From NCBI GenBank assembly GCA_006538405.1, contig BJKQ01000056.1, positions 1-19,347 of the forward strand: 19,347 nucleotides of DNA. The letters run 5' to 3'. The notes beneath the pieces were generated by a model. That model made no database searches. It was not told where the DNA came from and worked only from the letters and a program-made list of their open reading frames with translations. The position numbers were made by a program, and so were the translations under genes. Positions 9,567-19,214 of the stretch are shown piece after piece. Source of the stretch: Hansfordia pulvinata (Eukaryota; Ascomycota; Sordariomycetes; Xylariales). Every line of letters starts with the position of its first letter. The first letter of the stretch is position 1.

Positions 9567-9603
9567 TGGCTGCCTTCTGCTCCTTTGGCTGCCTTCTGCT
9601 CCT
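9567..9603 (+). repeat. Tandem duplication, 19-base period
   Basis: TGGCTGCCTTCTGCTCCT occurs at 9567-9584 and again at 9586-9603, separated by one T. A related string, CTCCTGCTCCTTTGGCTCCC, appears near 18542-18561. Confidence 0.8.
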
Positions 9604-9932
9604 CTGGCTCCCTTTCTTGTCCCCCGCCCCCCGGGCCTCGGGTGCCTCTCCCTCCTCTTCCTTCCGGCGCCCGCTCTCCTCCTTTCCCCCCCCCCCCTTT
9701 CCTTCTTCCCGCCTTGCCCTTGCCTCCCCTTTCTCTCCCCCTGTGTTTTCCCTCTTCCCCTCCCGCCTTCGTCGTCTTCGCTTGCCTCCCCGCGCGCTCG
9801 CTCTTGCCGGCTCCGCCCCTTCTCCCGTCCGCGCCCGCTTTCCCTCTGCCTCCGTTCCGCGCGCGTTTCCCCCTTCTCCCCCGGGGCCGCGCGGTTTTTC
9901 TTCGTGTGGTGTGGCTTTCCTCGCCGCCGGCG

Positions 9933-9963
9933 GCTTGCTGTTTCTCCCCCGGCTCCGTCGTCC
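9933..9963 (+). repeat. Shared 25-mer and 19-mer junction
   Basis: The 25 bases at 9933-9957 (beginning GCTTGCTGTTTCTCCCCC) are identical to 18068-18092, where they continue directly out of a copy of the dispersed 19-mer. The overlapping 19 bases at 9945-9963 are identical to 5451-5469. One site therefore joins two different repeat partners, a mosaic pattern. Confidence 0.8.
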
Positions 9964-9999
9964 CCCCCCGCCCGCTCTGCTCTCCTTTCCCCTCGGCTC

Positions 10000-10069
10000 C
10001 TCCCTTCCTGCGGGTGGGCGGCGCTTTCGCTTGCGCCGCCCTCCCTCCGCCTTTCGCCTCCGCCCGGCG
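10000..10069 (+). repeat. Mosaic repeat block, copy 2, with hairpin
   Basis: The flanks 10000-10016 and 10041-10061 are identical to 1961-1977 and 1999-2019. The central cassette is a hairpin: stem GGGCGGCGC (10016-10024), loop TTTCGCTT (10025-10032) and stem GCGCCGCCC (10033-10041), nine G-C pairs with no mismatch. The stem is the same sequence as the 5248-5265 hairpin, but with a longer loop. Confidence 0.8.
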
Positions 10070-10085
10070 GGGCTCTCCTTTTTCT

Positions 10086-10111
10086 GGGCGTCGCTTTCGC
10101 TTGCGCCGCCC
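10086..10111 (+). repeat. Second copy of the GC hairpin, one mismatch
   Basis: GGGCGTCGC (10086-10094), loop TTTCGCTT and GCGCCGCCC (10103-10111) repeat the hairpin of 10016-10041 seventy bases downstream. One stem position has changed from G to T, leaving a T opposite C. The change weakens the stem, so pairing does not appear to be conserved here. Confidence 0.75.
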
Positions 10112-12337
10112 CTTCTCCTTTCGCCCTCCGCCCCTCCTCTCCTCTTCCCCGGTCCGCTTGTCTCCCGTTTTCGTCCCCCTTCGCTTCCGCCCCTCCGTCC
10201 TCTCCTGCTCCCTCCCGCCCTCCTCCCCCCGTCCCCCCCTGTCCCTCCCCGCTCGCCCTTTCCCCTCCTCCCTGCTGCTTCTCTGTTCCCTGGTCTGCTC
10301 TCCTTCTTCCTCCCGCTCCCGCTCTCCCCTCGTCCCTCTCCTTCCCTGTCCCCCTGCCCGGCTGTCCTCCCCTCCCCTGCTGCCCCGTCCGCCCCCTCCC
10401 TTCTCGTCCCTGCCGCTCCCGCGTCTTCTCCCCCTTGGCCTCCTGTCCCCCCCCGCTCGTCTTCCCGTCGCTCTTGCCCCGTCTCTCGCTCCTGTTCTGT
10501 TTCCTTGCCTTCCCGCGTGCTGTGCCTCCGTTCTCGTTCCCCCCTCCCTCCTCCCTCCCTGTCTTTCCTCCCGGCCGTTCCCCCGCCTTCCCTGCTTCCC
10601 TCCTCCCGGCGGTCCTTGTGCCCCTCCTTCCCCTGTCGGTGTCCGCGCCCTCTGCCCCCTGCTCCCCTCTCGCCCTCCCGCCTCCCGCTTCCGCTCCTCT
10701 CCCTCCTCTCCCCCTCCCTTTCCCCCTTTTTGCCCCGCTCCCGTCTGGTTCCTCCCCCTGTCCCCTCCGCTCTGCTCTCTCTCCCTCCCCCTGTCCTCGC
10801 TCCCCTTCCGGCCCTCCCGCTCCTCCGTCCTCCTCTCCGCCTTCCTCCCCGCGTGCCTCCTTCCTGCCCCCCTCCGCGTTCCCCTCCGTCCCCTTCCCCT
10901 CGTCTTTCCCGGCCCCGGTGCTGGCGCCCCTCCGTGCCCCGGCTGCTTTTGCCCTTGCTTCTTCTCCGTTGCGTCCTCTCTCCCCCTCCCGTCCCCCTGC
11001 CCCCCCTCCTCCGTCTCTCCTTTCCCCTCTCCCCTCCCCCCCCCCTCCCCGCCTCTCCGGCCGCTCGCTTCGGTTCCCCCCGGTCGGTCCGCCCGCTCTT
11101 CTCTCCTCGGCTCCCCGCCGCGTGCTCTTTCTTCTCTTTTCCCGTTTCTGTCTCCGTTCCCCTCTCTCCTCCCCTCTCTCCGCTCCCCCCCCTGCGTCCT
11201 TTTCCCGTTCCCCTCCCTTCCGCCCGTTCCGCCCCGGTGCTTCGCCCCCCCCCTCCCGTGTGTCCCCCGGTTGCTCTCCCCTTGCGCTCCTCTCTTTGTC
11301 GGTTGTCCTCCCCTTCCTTTCTTTCTTTTGTGCCGCTTCCGCTTCGCGCCTTTCCCTCTCTCCCGCTCTCGGGGTGGGCCCTCGCTCTCTCCTCCCCCTT
11401 GCCCCCTCTTCCCTTTTCGTCTGCCCCGTGCCCCGTGCCCCGTGCGCGCGGTCTCCCCTCGCTCCCCTCTCCTTTCGTTCCGTTGTTTTCTCGTTCTCCC
11501 TCTCGCTCCTCCCTTGCTCCTCCTCCTCTCCCCTCGCTCTCCTCCGTCCCCTCTTCTCCTTCGTCTCCCTTCTGTTCCCTCTCCTCGTCCTCTGTGTGTT
11601 TTCTCTTCCCTTCCCCTCCCTCTTTTCCTTGTCCCCCTCCGCTCTCCTTCTTTGCCGTTCTGTCTGCCGCGCTCGCCCCTCCTGTTCCCCTCCCCCTCCC
11701 TCTCCGTTGTGTCCCTTCTGTGCCGCCGCCCTCGCCCTCGCGGCGTGGGCTCCCCCTCCCTCTGTCCGCGGCCTCGCCCTCTTGTCTCCCCTCTTCTTTC
11801 CCGTCCTTCTTTTCGGTGCCCTTTCCGGTCCCCTGTCCCCCTCCTGCTGCCGGCGCCCGCTCTCTTCCCCCTGCTCCCTCGCTCTTTCCCCTCGCTCTGT
11901 TCTCCGGTCCTCCTTGCCCCCCGGCTCCTTCCCCGCTCCTGCTCTCGCTGCCGCTCCCGGTCTCCTCTTCCTCGTGTTCCTTTGCCCTTCGCTTCTTCTC
12001 CTCTTTCTTCCCTTCCCCTCCCTCCCCTCCTCTGGCCCCGCCCCTCTGTCTCCCCTTCCTCCGCTCCCCTCTCCCGCTTCCCCCTCTTCCTCTTCCCTCC
12101 CCCGCTCTCTTCGCCCCTCCCCCTCTTCCCCCTCCCCTGCCCCGCTCGGCTTTTTCCTTCTCCTTCCCCTCTTCCCCTCCCTCGCTCCTCCCGCTCTCCT
12201 CTCTCCCCTTCTGTTCTCTCCCCTTTGTGTCCGTTTCCTCTCTCGTCCCTCCTTCTTCCTCTCTCTCTCTCTTCGCCTTTTTCCCCTTTCCCTCGGCCCC
12301 CTGTCGTTTCTTCCCCTTCCCCTCTCTTTCGCCCTCT
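10112..12337. other. Pyrimidine background, no gene
   Basis: Over 2.2 kb of C/T background. The only local repeat I saw is TGCCCCG three times in tandem at 11422-11442, running into a TGCGCGCGG string. G is very sparse between about 12000 and 12330. No gene can be supported. Confidence 0.7.
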
Positions 12338-12445
12338 CTTGCGGCTCCTTCCCTTCCCCTCCCTTCCCCTTCCCTTCCCCTTTCCCTTCCCCTTCCCCCC
12401 CGTTCTGGTTCTGCTTCTGGTTCTGGTTCTGGCTCTGGTTCTGGC
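12338..12445 (+). repeat. Leader + TTCCCC tract + GGTTCT array, copy 2
   Basis: CTTGCGGCTCCTTCCC (12338-12353) is followed by a longer CCTTCC/TTCCCC tract to 12400. The array then reads CGTTCT, GGTTCT, GCTTCT, GGTTCT, GGTTCT, GGCTCT and GGTTCT (12401-12442), ending GGCGCG. This is the largest of the three GGTTCT modules. The odd GCTTCT unit parallels GCTTCC inside the array at 3358. Confidence 0.85.
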
Positions 12446-12942
12446 GCGTTTCCCCCGGCTCTGCCCGCTCTCCTCGCCTCCTCCTTCGCCGGTGCCCCTT
12501 CCTTCTCCTCCCCTCTCCCCCTTTCCTGTTTCGGCCGGGCGGCTTCTCCGCTTCCTGTCCCCTGCCCGCTCTCCTTTTTCTGTGTCCCCTCCGCCTGCTC
12601 TCCCTGCCGCTGCCCTTCTTCTCCCCCCCCCTCCTCTCTCCCGCCTCTTCTCCTCTCTCCTCCGCCCCGCGCGCTCTCGCTCTCCGCTCTTCCGGCTCCG
12701 CTTCCTGCTCCCCGGTTCCGTGCCTCCCTCTCCCTCCCTTCCGGCCCCCCTCTCCTCCTTTCCCCCGGCCTCTTGTGTCTGTGTCCGCGTGCCGGGGGGG
12801 GGCGGGGGCTTGGCCCCTCTCCTCTCCCCTTGCGCCCCTCGCCCGCTTTCCCCTTTCCTCCCTGCCCCGCGCGCTTGTCCCCTCCGCTTTTCCGCCCCCT
12901 CCCTCTCTTTGTGCGTGCCCTCTCCGCCCCGCCCGCGGTGCC
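12446..12942. other. Background with one G-rich string
   Basis: C/T background, except for a G9-C-G5 string at 12794-12808 that is not followed by a C run and so is not a hairpin copy. CGGCTCTGCCCGCTCTCC near 12456 resembles the GGCTCCGCCCGCTC tail seen after other arrays. Confidence 0.65.
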
Positions 12943-12960
12943 GGTTCCGGTTCCGGCTCC
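12943..12960 (+). repeat. Short GGTTCC array with GGCTCC tail
   Basis: Two GGTTCC hexamers (12943-12954) and GGCTCC (12955-12960) are followed by GCCCGCTC. No CCGTGTGTCCCCTCT element precedes it; the nearest upstream string is CGCGGTGCC. This makes it an exception to the usual pairing. Confidence 0.75.
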
Positions 12961-13160
12961 GCCCGCTCGCCCTTTCGCTTCCCCTTTCTCTCTTTCTTCC
13001 CGCGTCCTCTGCTTCGCCCCGCGCCCTTGGCGGTTGCCGCTCCCTCTTTTCCCCTTCCCTTCTCCTCTTTTTTGTTTCCTTTCCTGCGGCGCTCGGCCGG
13101 GTGGGCTCCCCCCCTTTTTTTTTTCGGGCCGGTGCGCGCCCGCCCGCTCTGCTCCTCCCC

Positions 13161-13196
13161 CGCGCGGCGGGGGGGGGGGGTCCCCCCCCCCCGCGC
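13161..13196 (+). repeat. G-run/T/C-run hairpin module, copy 3
   Basis: CGCGCGGC precedes G12 (13169-13180), T (13181), C11 (13182-13192) and then GCGC (13193-13196). The GCGC at 13162-13165 can pair with the final GCGC, and GG with CC, so the stem extends beyond the homopolymers with one bulged C. It leads directly into copy A of the 59-base repeat, as does the copy at 14604. Confidence 0.8.
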
Positions 13197-13319
13197 TCCT
13201 TCTTCGCGCGGGTCGGCTGGCTGCGCGCCCTTCCTGCGCGCCGCGCTTGCTGCTCCGGCGGCTCCGCCTCCCCCGGCCCCGCTCTGCCCGCCCCCCCCGT
13301 CCCCGCGCTCTCCTTCTTC
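13193..13319 (+). repeat. Long GC-rich repeat, copy A
   Basis: The core at 13215-13273 (59 bases, starting GGCTGGCTGCGCGCCC) is identical to 18907-18965. It contains the dispersed 19-mer at 13234-13252. Upstream, TCTTCGCGCGGGT (13201-13213) is shared with copy B at 14641. Downstream come a C/G tract and GCTCTCCTTCTTC (13307-13319), also found at 14206 and 15376. A 59-base identity cannot be chance even in a three-letter text, so these copies have a common source. Confidence 0.9.
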
Positions 13320-14205
13320 TGGGTGCCCGTCGCTCCCCCTTCCTCCCCCTCCCCCCCGCCCGCTCTCGCTCTTCTCCCTCTCCCGGGCGCCCCGTGCCTC
13401 GCCCCTCCGCTCTCCTCGCCCTTGTTTCGCCCCCCCTCGCCCTCCCTCTGGCCCTCCTCCCTTTGTGTTGTCTTTCTTCCCGCTCTTCTTGGTCTTCTCT
13501 CTCCCCCCTTCGCCCTTTCGGCTTCCTTTTCCCGCTCTCCCGTGTCTCTTTCCGCGCTCCGCCCTCCCCTCTCTCGCCTTTCCGCTCTCTCTTTCGCCTC
13601 CCCCTCCCCCTCTCCGCCCTCCCTCCTTCCTTGTTTCTCCTCCCCTCGGCTTCCGGCGCCTCCCCCTTCGGGCGCTTGCCCGGGGCTCGGGTCGGCCGTG
13701 CCTTCGCCCCTCCCGCGTTTGCCTTTCTCCTGCCCCCCCCCGTCGGCCCCCGGGGTGGGGCTCGGGTTTTCCTCGGTCTTCCTCCCCGCTCCCTCCCCCT
13801 CTGTTTTTCCTCTTTGTGCGCTTTCTCCTCTTTCGTTGCCGGCCCCCTTTCTCCGCCCCCGGTCGGCTTCGCCCCGCCCTCTCCTCCTGTGCCCCGTCGC
13901 TCTCGCCCCCTTCCGTTCCTGCTTCTCTTTCGTTCTTCTCTCCTTCCCTCTCCCCCCCCTCCCTCCGCGTGCCCTTTTTCCCGGCGGCGCGGGGCGCGGC
14001 GTCGCCTCCTTCCTTCCCTTCCTCCGTTCCCTCCTTCCGTCTCCCCCGCCTCCGTTCTCCCCTCTCCCTTCCTCCCCGCTCCCTTTCCCTTGTGCCTCGT
14101 CGGCCTTGCCCCCCCTCCTCTCTTTGGCCGCCCGCCCTTTTCCCCTTCCCTTCTCCTCCCTTGTTCGCTTTTTTTTCTTGTCGTCTGCTCCTCCGGGGCG
14201 GGTGT
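13320..14205. other. Background with GC patches, no gene
   Basis: C/T background with G-richer patches at about 13660-13765 (CGGGGCTCGGGTCGGCC and GGGGTGGGGCTCGGG strings) and 13981-14001 (GGCGGCGCGGGGCGCGG). None of these matches the named modules closely. Confidence 0.65.
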
Positions 14206-14279
14206 GCTCTCCTTCTTCCGGGCCCCGCCTCCGCCTCCTCTCCGTGTGTCCCTTCTCTTTTGGTTCCGGTTCCGGCTCC
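14206..14279 (+). repeat. CCGTGTGTCCCTTCT + GGTTCC array
   Basis: GCTCTCCTTCTTC (14206-14218) opens the block. CCGTGTGTCCCTTCT (14242-14256) is followed after five bases by GGTTCC, GGTTCC and GGCTCC (14262-14279). This is one of four loci where the GTGTGT element precedes a GGTTCC, not a GGTTCT, array. Confidence 0.8.
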
Positions 14280-14603
14280 TCCTCCCCCCCCCGGTCCGGC
14301 CGGCGGCCCGCGGCCCTCGGTGCCCGCTTCCCTTCGTCCTTTCGGCTCCTCCTCGTCTCCCCTCTCTCCCTGCCCCCGGCCCGTTCCCCGCCGCCGGGCG
14401 CTTTCTTTCGGCCTCCGGTTTCTTTCCCTCTTTCGGCCTGCTCCCTCTTTCCCGGGTGGGCCGGGTCCCTCCGCCCCCTCTCCCGTCTTCTCTTTCTGTG
14501 TTCCTTCTCGTCCGCCCCGGCGCCTTTTCCCGTGTCCCTTCCTCTCTCTCTTCTTCTCGCTCTTTTGCCCTGTCCGTTCTCTTCCCTCCCGTTCCGGCCT
14601 TCC

Positions 14604-14635
14604 CGCGCGGCGGGGGGGGGTCCCCCCCCGTGCGC
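14604..14635 (+). repeat. G-run/T/C-run hairpin module, copy 4
   Basis: CGCGCGGC precedes G9 (14612-14620), T (14621) and C8 (14622-14629), then GTGCGC. The arrangement matches copy 3 except for shorter runs and an inserted GT. GCGC at 14605-14608 can pair with GCGC at 14632-14635. Confidence 0.8.
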
Positions 14636-14640
14636 TCCCT

Positions 14641-14740
14641 TCTTCGCGCGGGTGGGCTGGCTCCGCGCCCTTCCTGCGCGCCGCGCTTGCTGCTCCTCCG
14701 GCTCCGCCTCCTCCGGCCCTGCTCTCCCCGCCCCCCCCCG
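14641..14740 (+). repeat. Long GC-rich repeat, copy B (diverged)
   Basis: TCTTCGCGCGGGT (14641-14653) and the following core align with copy A, with a few changes: CTGCGCG to CTCCGCG, and CCGGCGG to CCTCCGG. The exact 19-mer is at 14674-14692. The distance from the start of the hairpin module to the 19-mer is 73 bases in copy A and 70 here, and the run-length differences account for the gap. Hairpin and repeat therefore travel as one unit of about 140 bases. Confidence 0.85.
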
Positions 14741-15224
14741 TCCGCCTCTCGTTCGTTCCCCCGGTCCGGGCGGCCCGCTCCCCTCGCCTCCCCCTTCCCC
14801 CCTCTCGTGCGTCGTTCCCGCCTCCTCCTCCTTCCTTCGGCTCTGCGCGCTTCGCCCTCCCCTCCCGCTGCTTCCCCGTCCTCCGCCTTCCCCTCTGCTC
14901 CTCTCCCTTCGTTCGCCTTCGCTTCCGCCTCTCCGCTGCCTCGCCCCTCTCTCCTGCTCTTCCCCGTCTCCCGCTCTCCCCTTGCGCTCTCGCGCCTCCC
15001 GCCTCTTTTCGCTTCCTGGGCGGTGTGGCGGCTTCTTGTCCGCTCCCCTCGCTCTCCTCCCGGCTCCCCTTCCCCCGTCCCTCGGCTCCGTTCTCCCCCG
15101 CCCCCCCCCCCCTTTTTTTTTTTTCGTCCGCCTCCTCTTCCTCTGGGCCCGCCCCCCCCCTCCCGTCCGCCTCCCCGGTGCGCTTGCGCTTCGCTTCGCT
15201 CCCCTGCCCTCCTTCCCGTTCGCG
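14741..15224. other. Background with a C12-T12 tract
   Basis: C/T background. C12 (15101-15112) is followed directly by T12 (15113-15124), the longest T run I found. A TGCGCTTGCGCTTCGCTTCG stretch lies near 15179. No gene is supported. Confidence 0.75.
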
Positions 15225-15279
15225 CTTGCGGCTCCTTCCCTTCCCCTTCCCCTTCCCCTTCGGTTCTGGTTCTGGCTCT
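15225..15279 (+). repeat. Leader + TTCCCC tract + GGTTCT array, copy 3
   Basis: CTTGCGGCTCCTTCCC (15225-15240) is followed by TTCCCC units to about 15260, then GGTTCT, GGTTCT and GGCTCT (15262-15279). This is the shortest of the three leader-array modules, and the order of parts is unchanged. Confidence 0.85.
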
Positions 15280-16055
15280 GGCCCGCCCCCTCTCTCGGGG
15301 TTTCCCTCTCCCTCCTCTGTCTCCCTCGCTTGCTTCTCTCCCCTGCTTGCTCCCTCTCTCCGTGGCGGGCGGCGGGCTCTCCTTCTTCTCGGCGGCGGTC
15401 TCCCCGGGTTGCTTGGGTCCCCCTTCTCCGCTTCGTGTCCCCCTGCCCGCTCCGCCCTCTGTCCTCCTCCCCCTCCCCTTTTCCCGTCTCTCCCCCGCTC
15501 TTCCTCCTTTTCTCTCTCCTTTTCTCTCTCCTCCGGGTCCCTTGCCTCTCCCCGGGGGGGGGTCGGTCCCTCTTTCCCCGCCCCCCTCCCCCCCCCCTCT
15601 CTCTCGCCCCCTCCCTCTCGGCTTTTCCCTTCCCTCCCCTCCCCCGTCCCCGGCGTCCCCCCTCCTCCGGCTTCTTTTTTTCTCCTCGGCCCCCCGCGCT
15701 TCGCCCTCTTCCCGTCTCCTCCCTCCTGCGTTTCCCGCTCCGCCCTTCTTGCCCCTCCGGGCGTCTCCTTCCCGTTCCCCCCCCCCCCCGCGCCGCCCCT
15801 CCCTTCTCCGGTCCTCGTCCCTTCCTCCGTCCCCTTTCTGTCCTGTGTCGCTTTTTCGTTTCCCTTCTCCTTCCCGGTTTCCTGTGGCTGCCCCCGGCCT
15901 CCCTCTCCTTTCCGCCCGGTTTCTTCTTGCCGGGCGTGTCTCCCTCCTGCTCTCTGCCCGTTTCCGTTCGCCTCCCCTTCTCGGGTCCCGCTTCCCTCTC
16001 TCTCCTTTCCGCTCCTTCCCCCCCCCTCTCCCGCCCCCCCCCCCCCCGGGCCCTT
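15280..16055. other. Background with minor repeat fragments
   Basis: GCTCTCCTTCTTC is present at 15376-15388, set between two GGCGG-rich strings. A G9 run at 15554-15562 is followed by TCGGTCCC, not by a C run. Long C runs flank 15580-15597, 15777-15789 and 16034-16047. Otherwise this is plain C/T background with no gene. Confidence 0.7.
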
Positions 16056-16140
16056 CCGTGTGTCCCCTCTCCCGTCCGCTCCCCTGCGCCTTGGGTCCCG
16101 GTTCCGGTCCCGGTTCCCGTTCCCGGCTTCGGTTCCGTTC
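16056..16140 (+). repeat. CCGTGTGTCCCCTCT + degenerate GGTTCC array
   Basis: CCGTGTGTCCCCTCT (16056-16070) is followed 23 bases later by a decayed array beginning at 16094, with units such as GGTCCC, GGTTCC, GGTTCCC and GGCTTC. Extra C bases break the strict six-base period. It looks like an eroded or miscalled version of the arrays at 3358 and 19251. Confidence 0.75.
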
Positions 16141-16162
16141 CGCTTCCCGGTCTCCGGCCCCT

Positions 16163-16188
16163 CGCGCGCGGGGGGGGGGGCGGGCGCG
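16163..16188 (+). repeat. CGCGCGC-G11-C-GGG string
   Basis: An alternating CG stretch leads into G11 (16170-16180), then C, GGG and CGCGG. It resembles the prefix of the hairpin modules but has no following C run, so it may be a partial or unrelated copy. Confidence 0.6.
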
Positions 16189-16199
16189 GTCCGCGTCCC

Positions 16200-18050
16200 G
16201 CCTCTTCCGCTTTCGTGGGCCTCGCCCGTTGTCTCTCCCCTCTCCGTCCTCCTCCCTTCTTCTGGCCTCGCCCCCGCCCCTCCTTCCCCCTGCCGCCTTC
16301 GCTCCTTCCCCGCTCGCCCCCCTCCCTCTTTCCTGTTCGTCGGCTCCCTTCCTGCGCGCTTCCCCGTTTTCGCGGCGCTTCCGCCTTCTTTCTCTTTTTT
16401 CTGGCGCTCCGCCCCCGTGTCCCCGCCCTCTCGCCCCCCCTTGCGCGCTTCTTGTGCCTCCCTCCCCCCCCGCCCGCTCTTCTCCTCCTCCTCGTTTTTC
16501 CTCTTTTCGCCCCTCGCTCTCCGTTTGTTCTCTTTCCCCCCCTCTCCTCTCTTCTGTCCCCGTTTTCTTCTTCCCGTGCCCCTTCCGCTCCCCGCCCGTC
16601 TTTCGCCTTCCCTCCTCCGCGCCGCGCCTCCGCGGCCTCCTCCTCTCCGGTCTCCCTCCTTTCCTTTCCGTCCTTCTCCTCCCCCCGCCCCTTCTTGCGC
16701 CCCTCCTTTCCGCCTGTGCCGCGTGGTTCGTCCCCCTCCGCCGTGTCCTTCCCCGTGCCCTGGTGCTTCCCGCTTCCTCGCCCTTTCTTCTTCCTGCCGC
16801 CGCCTTTCCGCCTCCCTCCCTTTTCGTCTTTTTTCCTCTTTTGGCGCTTCGCTCCCCTCGCCTCCTCGCCTCTCTTTGTCTCGGTCTCTGCCGCCCGTCT
16901 CTCGCCCCCCCCTTTCGGCCCTGCTGCCTTGTCTTCTTCCTGCTTCTCCTGCCCGCTCTCTGTGGTCCCCGTCCCCTTTCTCTTCCTCCTTTCCCCCTCC
17001 CGTTCCGGTCTTCGTTCCTTCCCCGGCCGCCTCCGCCCTTTCCCCCCTTCCCTGCCCCCCGCCGTGCCCCCCTTGTGCTCTCTGTCGGCTTCCTTTCCCC
17101 CTTTTCCCTTCGGCCGCCCCGCGCTTCCCCTCGCCTGCCTTGCCCGCTCCCTTCCCGTTGTGGTCCGGTTTTTCGTGGGTCCTCGCCTTCCCTCCCCTCC
17201 TTCCCTGCTGGTGTCCGCCCGGTCTCGTGCTTTCCGTTCCTGCGTTGCCCCCTTCCTCTTGCGGTGGCCTGCTTTCCCTTTCCTTTCTCCCCCCTTTCTC
17301 TCTTCTCTCTGGCCTTCCGCCTTGTCTGCCCCGCCTCCTCGGGTCTCTCCTCCTGTTTGTGCTCTGTGCCTTCGTCCTTTCCCGTCCGTTCTTCCCTCCG
17401 CGGTCGCCTTCGCCCGTCCCGTCCCTCCGGTCTTCCCCCTCTTGCCTCTCCCCTCCGGTCCTCCCTCCTCCCCTCCCTCTCGTCCCTCGTCCCCGTCTTC
17501 GCGCTTTTTTCCCGTCTGCGTCCCCTTTCCCCCTCTTCCTGCTGCCTCCCCTCGCCTCTTCCGTCTTCCCGCGCCTGCTGGCCCGTCCTTGGTCCCGGCC
17601 TCCTCTGTCTCTCGTCCTCCTCCCTCCTCCCTCCGCCTTTTCTTTGCTTCCTCCCTTCTGTCGTCCGGCGTCTCCCCTCCTTTCCCTTTCTCTCTCTTTT
17701 CCTCGGTCCTCTCCTCTCCCTTCTTCTCCCTTCCCCGTTCCGCCGTTCGGCCCTTGCCCCCGCTTCCTCCCTGCTGTCCTCCTTGCCCTGGGGTTTTTCC
17801 GCCCCCGTGTGGTCGCTCCCCCTTTCCGTTCCGCCTCCGCGCCTTCCCGCTTGTTCCGTCCTTCCCTTTCCCCCTCCTTCTCTCGCCGCCTCTTCTTCGC
17901 TCCTCTTCCCGCGGCTCCGTTCCGCCCTTCCCCTTTCTTTGTTTCTTCCCTTTTCCCCTTTTTTCTCTCCGGGCTCTGTCCCTTCCTTTCCGTTCGGCCG
18001 CCCTTCTCTCCTCCCCTGTCCCCCCTTTTCCTCCCCTCCTTCCTCGCTCT
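16200..18050. other. Pyrimidine background, no gene
   Basis: About 1.85 kb of C/T background with evenly scattered G. I found no copy of the named modules and no gene. Confidence 0.7.
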
Positions 18051-18056
18051 CGCTTG

Positions 18057-18092
18057 CTGCGCGCCGCGCTTGCTGTTTCTCCCCCGGCTCCG
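18057..18092 (+). repeat. Dispersed 19-mer fused to the 25-mer
   Basis: The 19-mer CTGCGCGCCGCGCTTGCTG (18057-18075) overlaps a 25-base string (18068-18092) identical to 9933-9957. The locus at 9933 lacks the 5' part of the 19-mer, so the two elements share a boundary inside GCTTGCTG. Confidence 0.85.
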
Positions 18093-18906
18093 CCCTCCCC
18101 GCTCCTCCGGTCTTCTCGCCTTGCTTTCTTCCTTCCCCGTTCGCTTCGCCTGTGTCCCGCCTTTCGCCCGCGTTCCCTCCGCGCCCTCCCCCCCTCCTCT
18201 CCCTCTCCCCCCCGTCTTCCCGTTTTTCCCTTCCCTTCCCCCCTCTGTTCCTCTCCCTCTCTCTGTTCCTGCCTTTTTCCGCTTCTCTCTTTTTCTTTCG
18301 CTTCCTCTTTCCTTTCTTCTCTTTCTCTTCCCCCCCCCCCCCCCTCCCCTCCCTCCCGGGTGGCGGGCCCGCCTGGCCCGGCGTCCCTCCTGCCCTCTCC
18401 CGCCTGTCTCCCCTCCTCCTTTCGCTCCTCCGCCGCCCTTGCTTGGTTTTGGGTGGCCCTCTCGCTTGCTCGGTTTCCCTCCGTCCCCGCCCGCTCTCCT
18501 GCTCCTCCTCTTCTCCTCTCTTCTTTTTGTGCTGGTTTTGCCTCCTGCTCCTTTGGCTCCCGCCCGCTCTCCTCCTCCCCCCCCCTCTCCTCCTCCCCGG
18601 TCCCCTCGCTCTCCTCCCCCTTTCTCTCTCCCCTCCTCCCGCTCGGTCCTCCTCCTCCCTCTCCCTCCCCCTCCGCCCGCTCTCTCTTCCTGGGGGGGGG
18701 CGGCGTTTTTCTGTTCCGGGTGGTCTTTTCCTCCCCGGTTCGCCCCTCCCTCGGCGGCTCCCTTTTGCCCCTTCTTCCCGCTTTGCCTCTGGTCCGCTCT
18801 TTCTTGTTCCTCGTTCTTTCTCCCTGCCCTCCCCTGTCCGCTTTGCCCCGCTCGTTCGCCCGTTCCTCTTTTCCGGCGGCTGGTCGCGGGTCTGCCCGGG
18901 CCGGTG
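18093..18906. other. Background with C15 and G9 runs
   Basis: C15 lies at 18330-18344, followed by a GC-rich patch to about 18380. A G9 run at 18692-18700 is followed by CGGCG and has no C-run partner. TTTTGCCTCCTGCTCCTTTG near 18536 resembles the 9567 duplication. No gene is supported. Confidence 0.7.
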
Positions 18907-18965
18907 GGCTGGCTGCGCGCCCTTCCTGCGCGCCGCGCTTGCTGCTCCGGCGGCTCCGCCTCCCC
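18907..18965 (+). repeat. Long GC-rich repeat, copy C
   Basis: These 59 bases are identical to 13215-13273 and include the 19-mer at 18926-18944. Unlike copies A and B, no G-run/T/C-run hairpin lies directly upstream; only a GGGCCGGTG string does. Downstream the match to copy A continues imperfectly through GGCCCCGCTC, with one C fewer in the preceding run. Confidence 0.9.
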
Positions 18966-19187
18966 GGCCCCGCTCCCCCCGCCCCCTTCTGCCGCCCCTC
19001 CCCCCGGCTCCCCCCCTTCGCTCCCCGTTCTCTCCTCCTTCCCCCTTTTCTTCTTCCGCCCTCCCTTTCCCTTTCGCCGTCTCTCTCTCCGGCCCTTTCC
19101 CTCTTTCGCTCCCCTTTCCCTCCTCTCCCTCGGGGTCCCCTCTTCCTCGTTCTGCCCGCGGGGTTCGGTTCCGTCCTCCTTCCTCCC
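18966..19187. other. Pyrimidine background, no gene
   Basis: C/T background between copy C and the last hairpin module. Nothing recognisable was found. Confidence 0.7.
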
Positions 19188-19213
19188 GGCGGGGGGGGGG
19201 GGGTCCCCCCCCC
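19188..19213 (+). repeat. G-run/T/C-run hairpin module, copy 5
   Basis: GGC precedes G13 (19191-19203), T (19204) and C9 (19205-19213). G13 is the longest G run I found. The CGCGCGG prefix is reduced to CCCGGC. The module runs straight into the CCGTGTGTCCCCTCT element. Confidence 0.8.
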
Positions 19214-19214
19214 T

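Noticed and set aside
9567..9603. Attachment-site or transposon target duplication
   Set aside because: The two copies are one base apart, so nothing is inserted between them; it is a plain tandem duplication.
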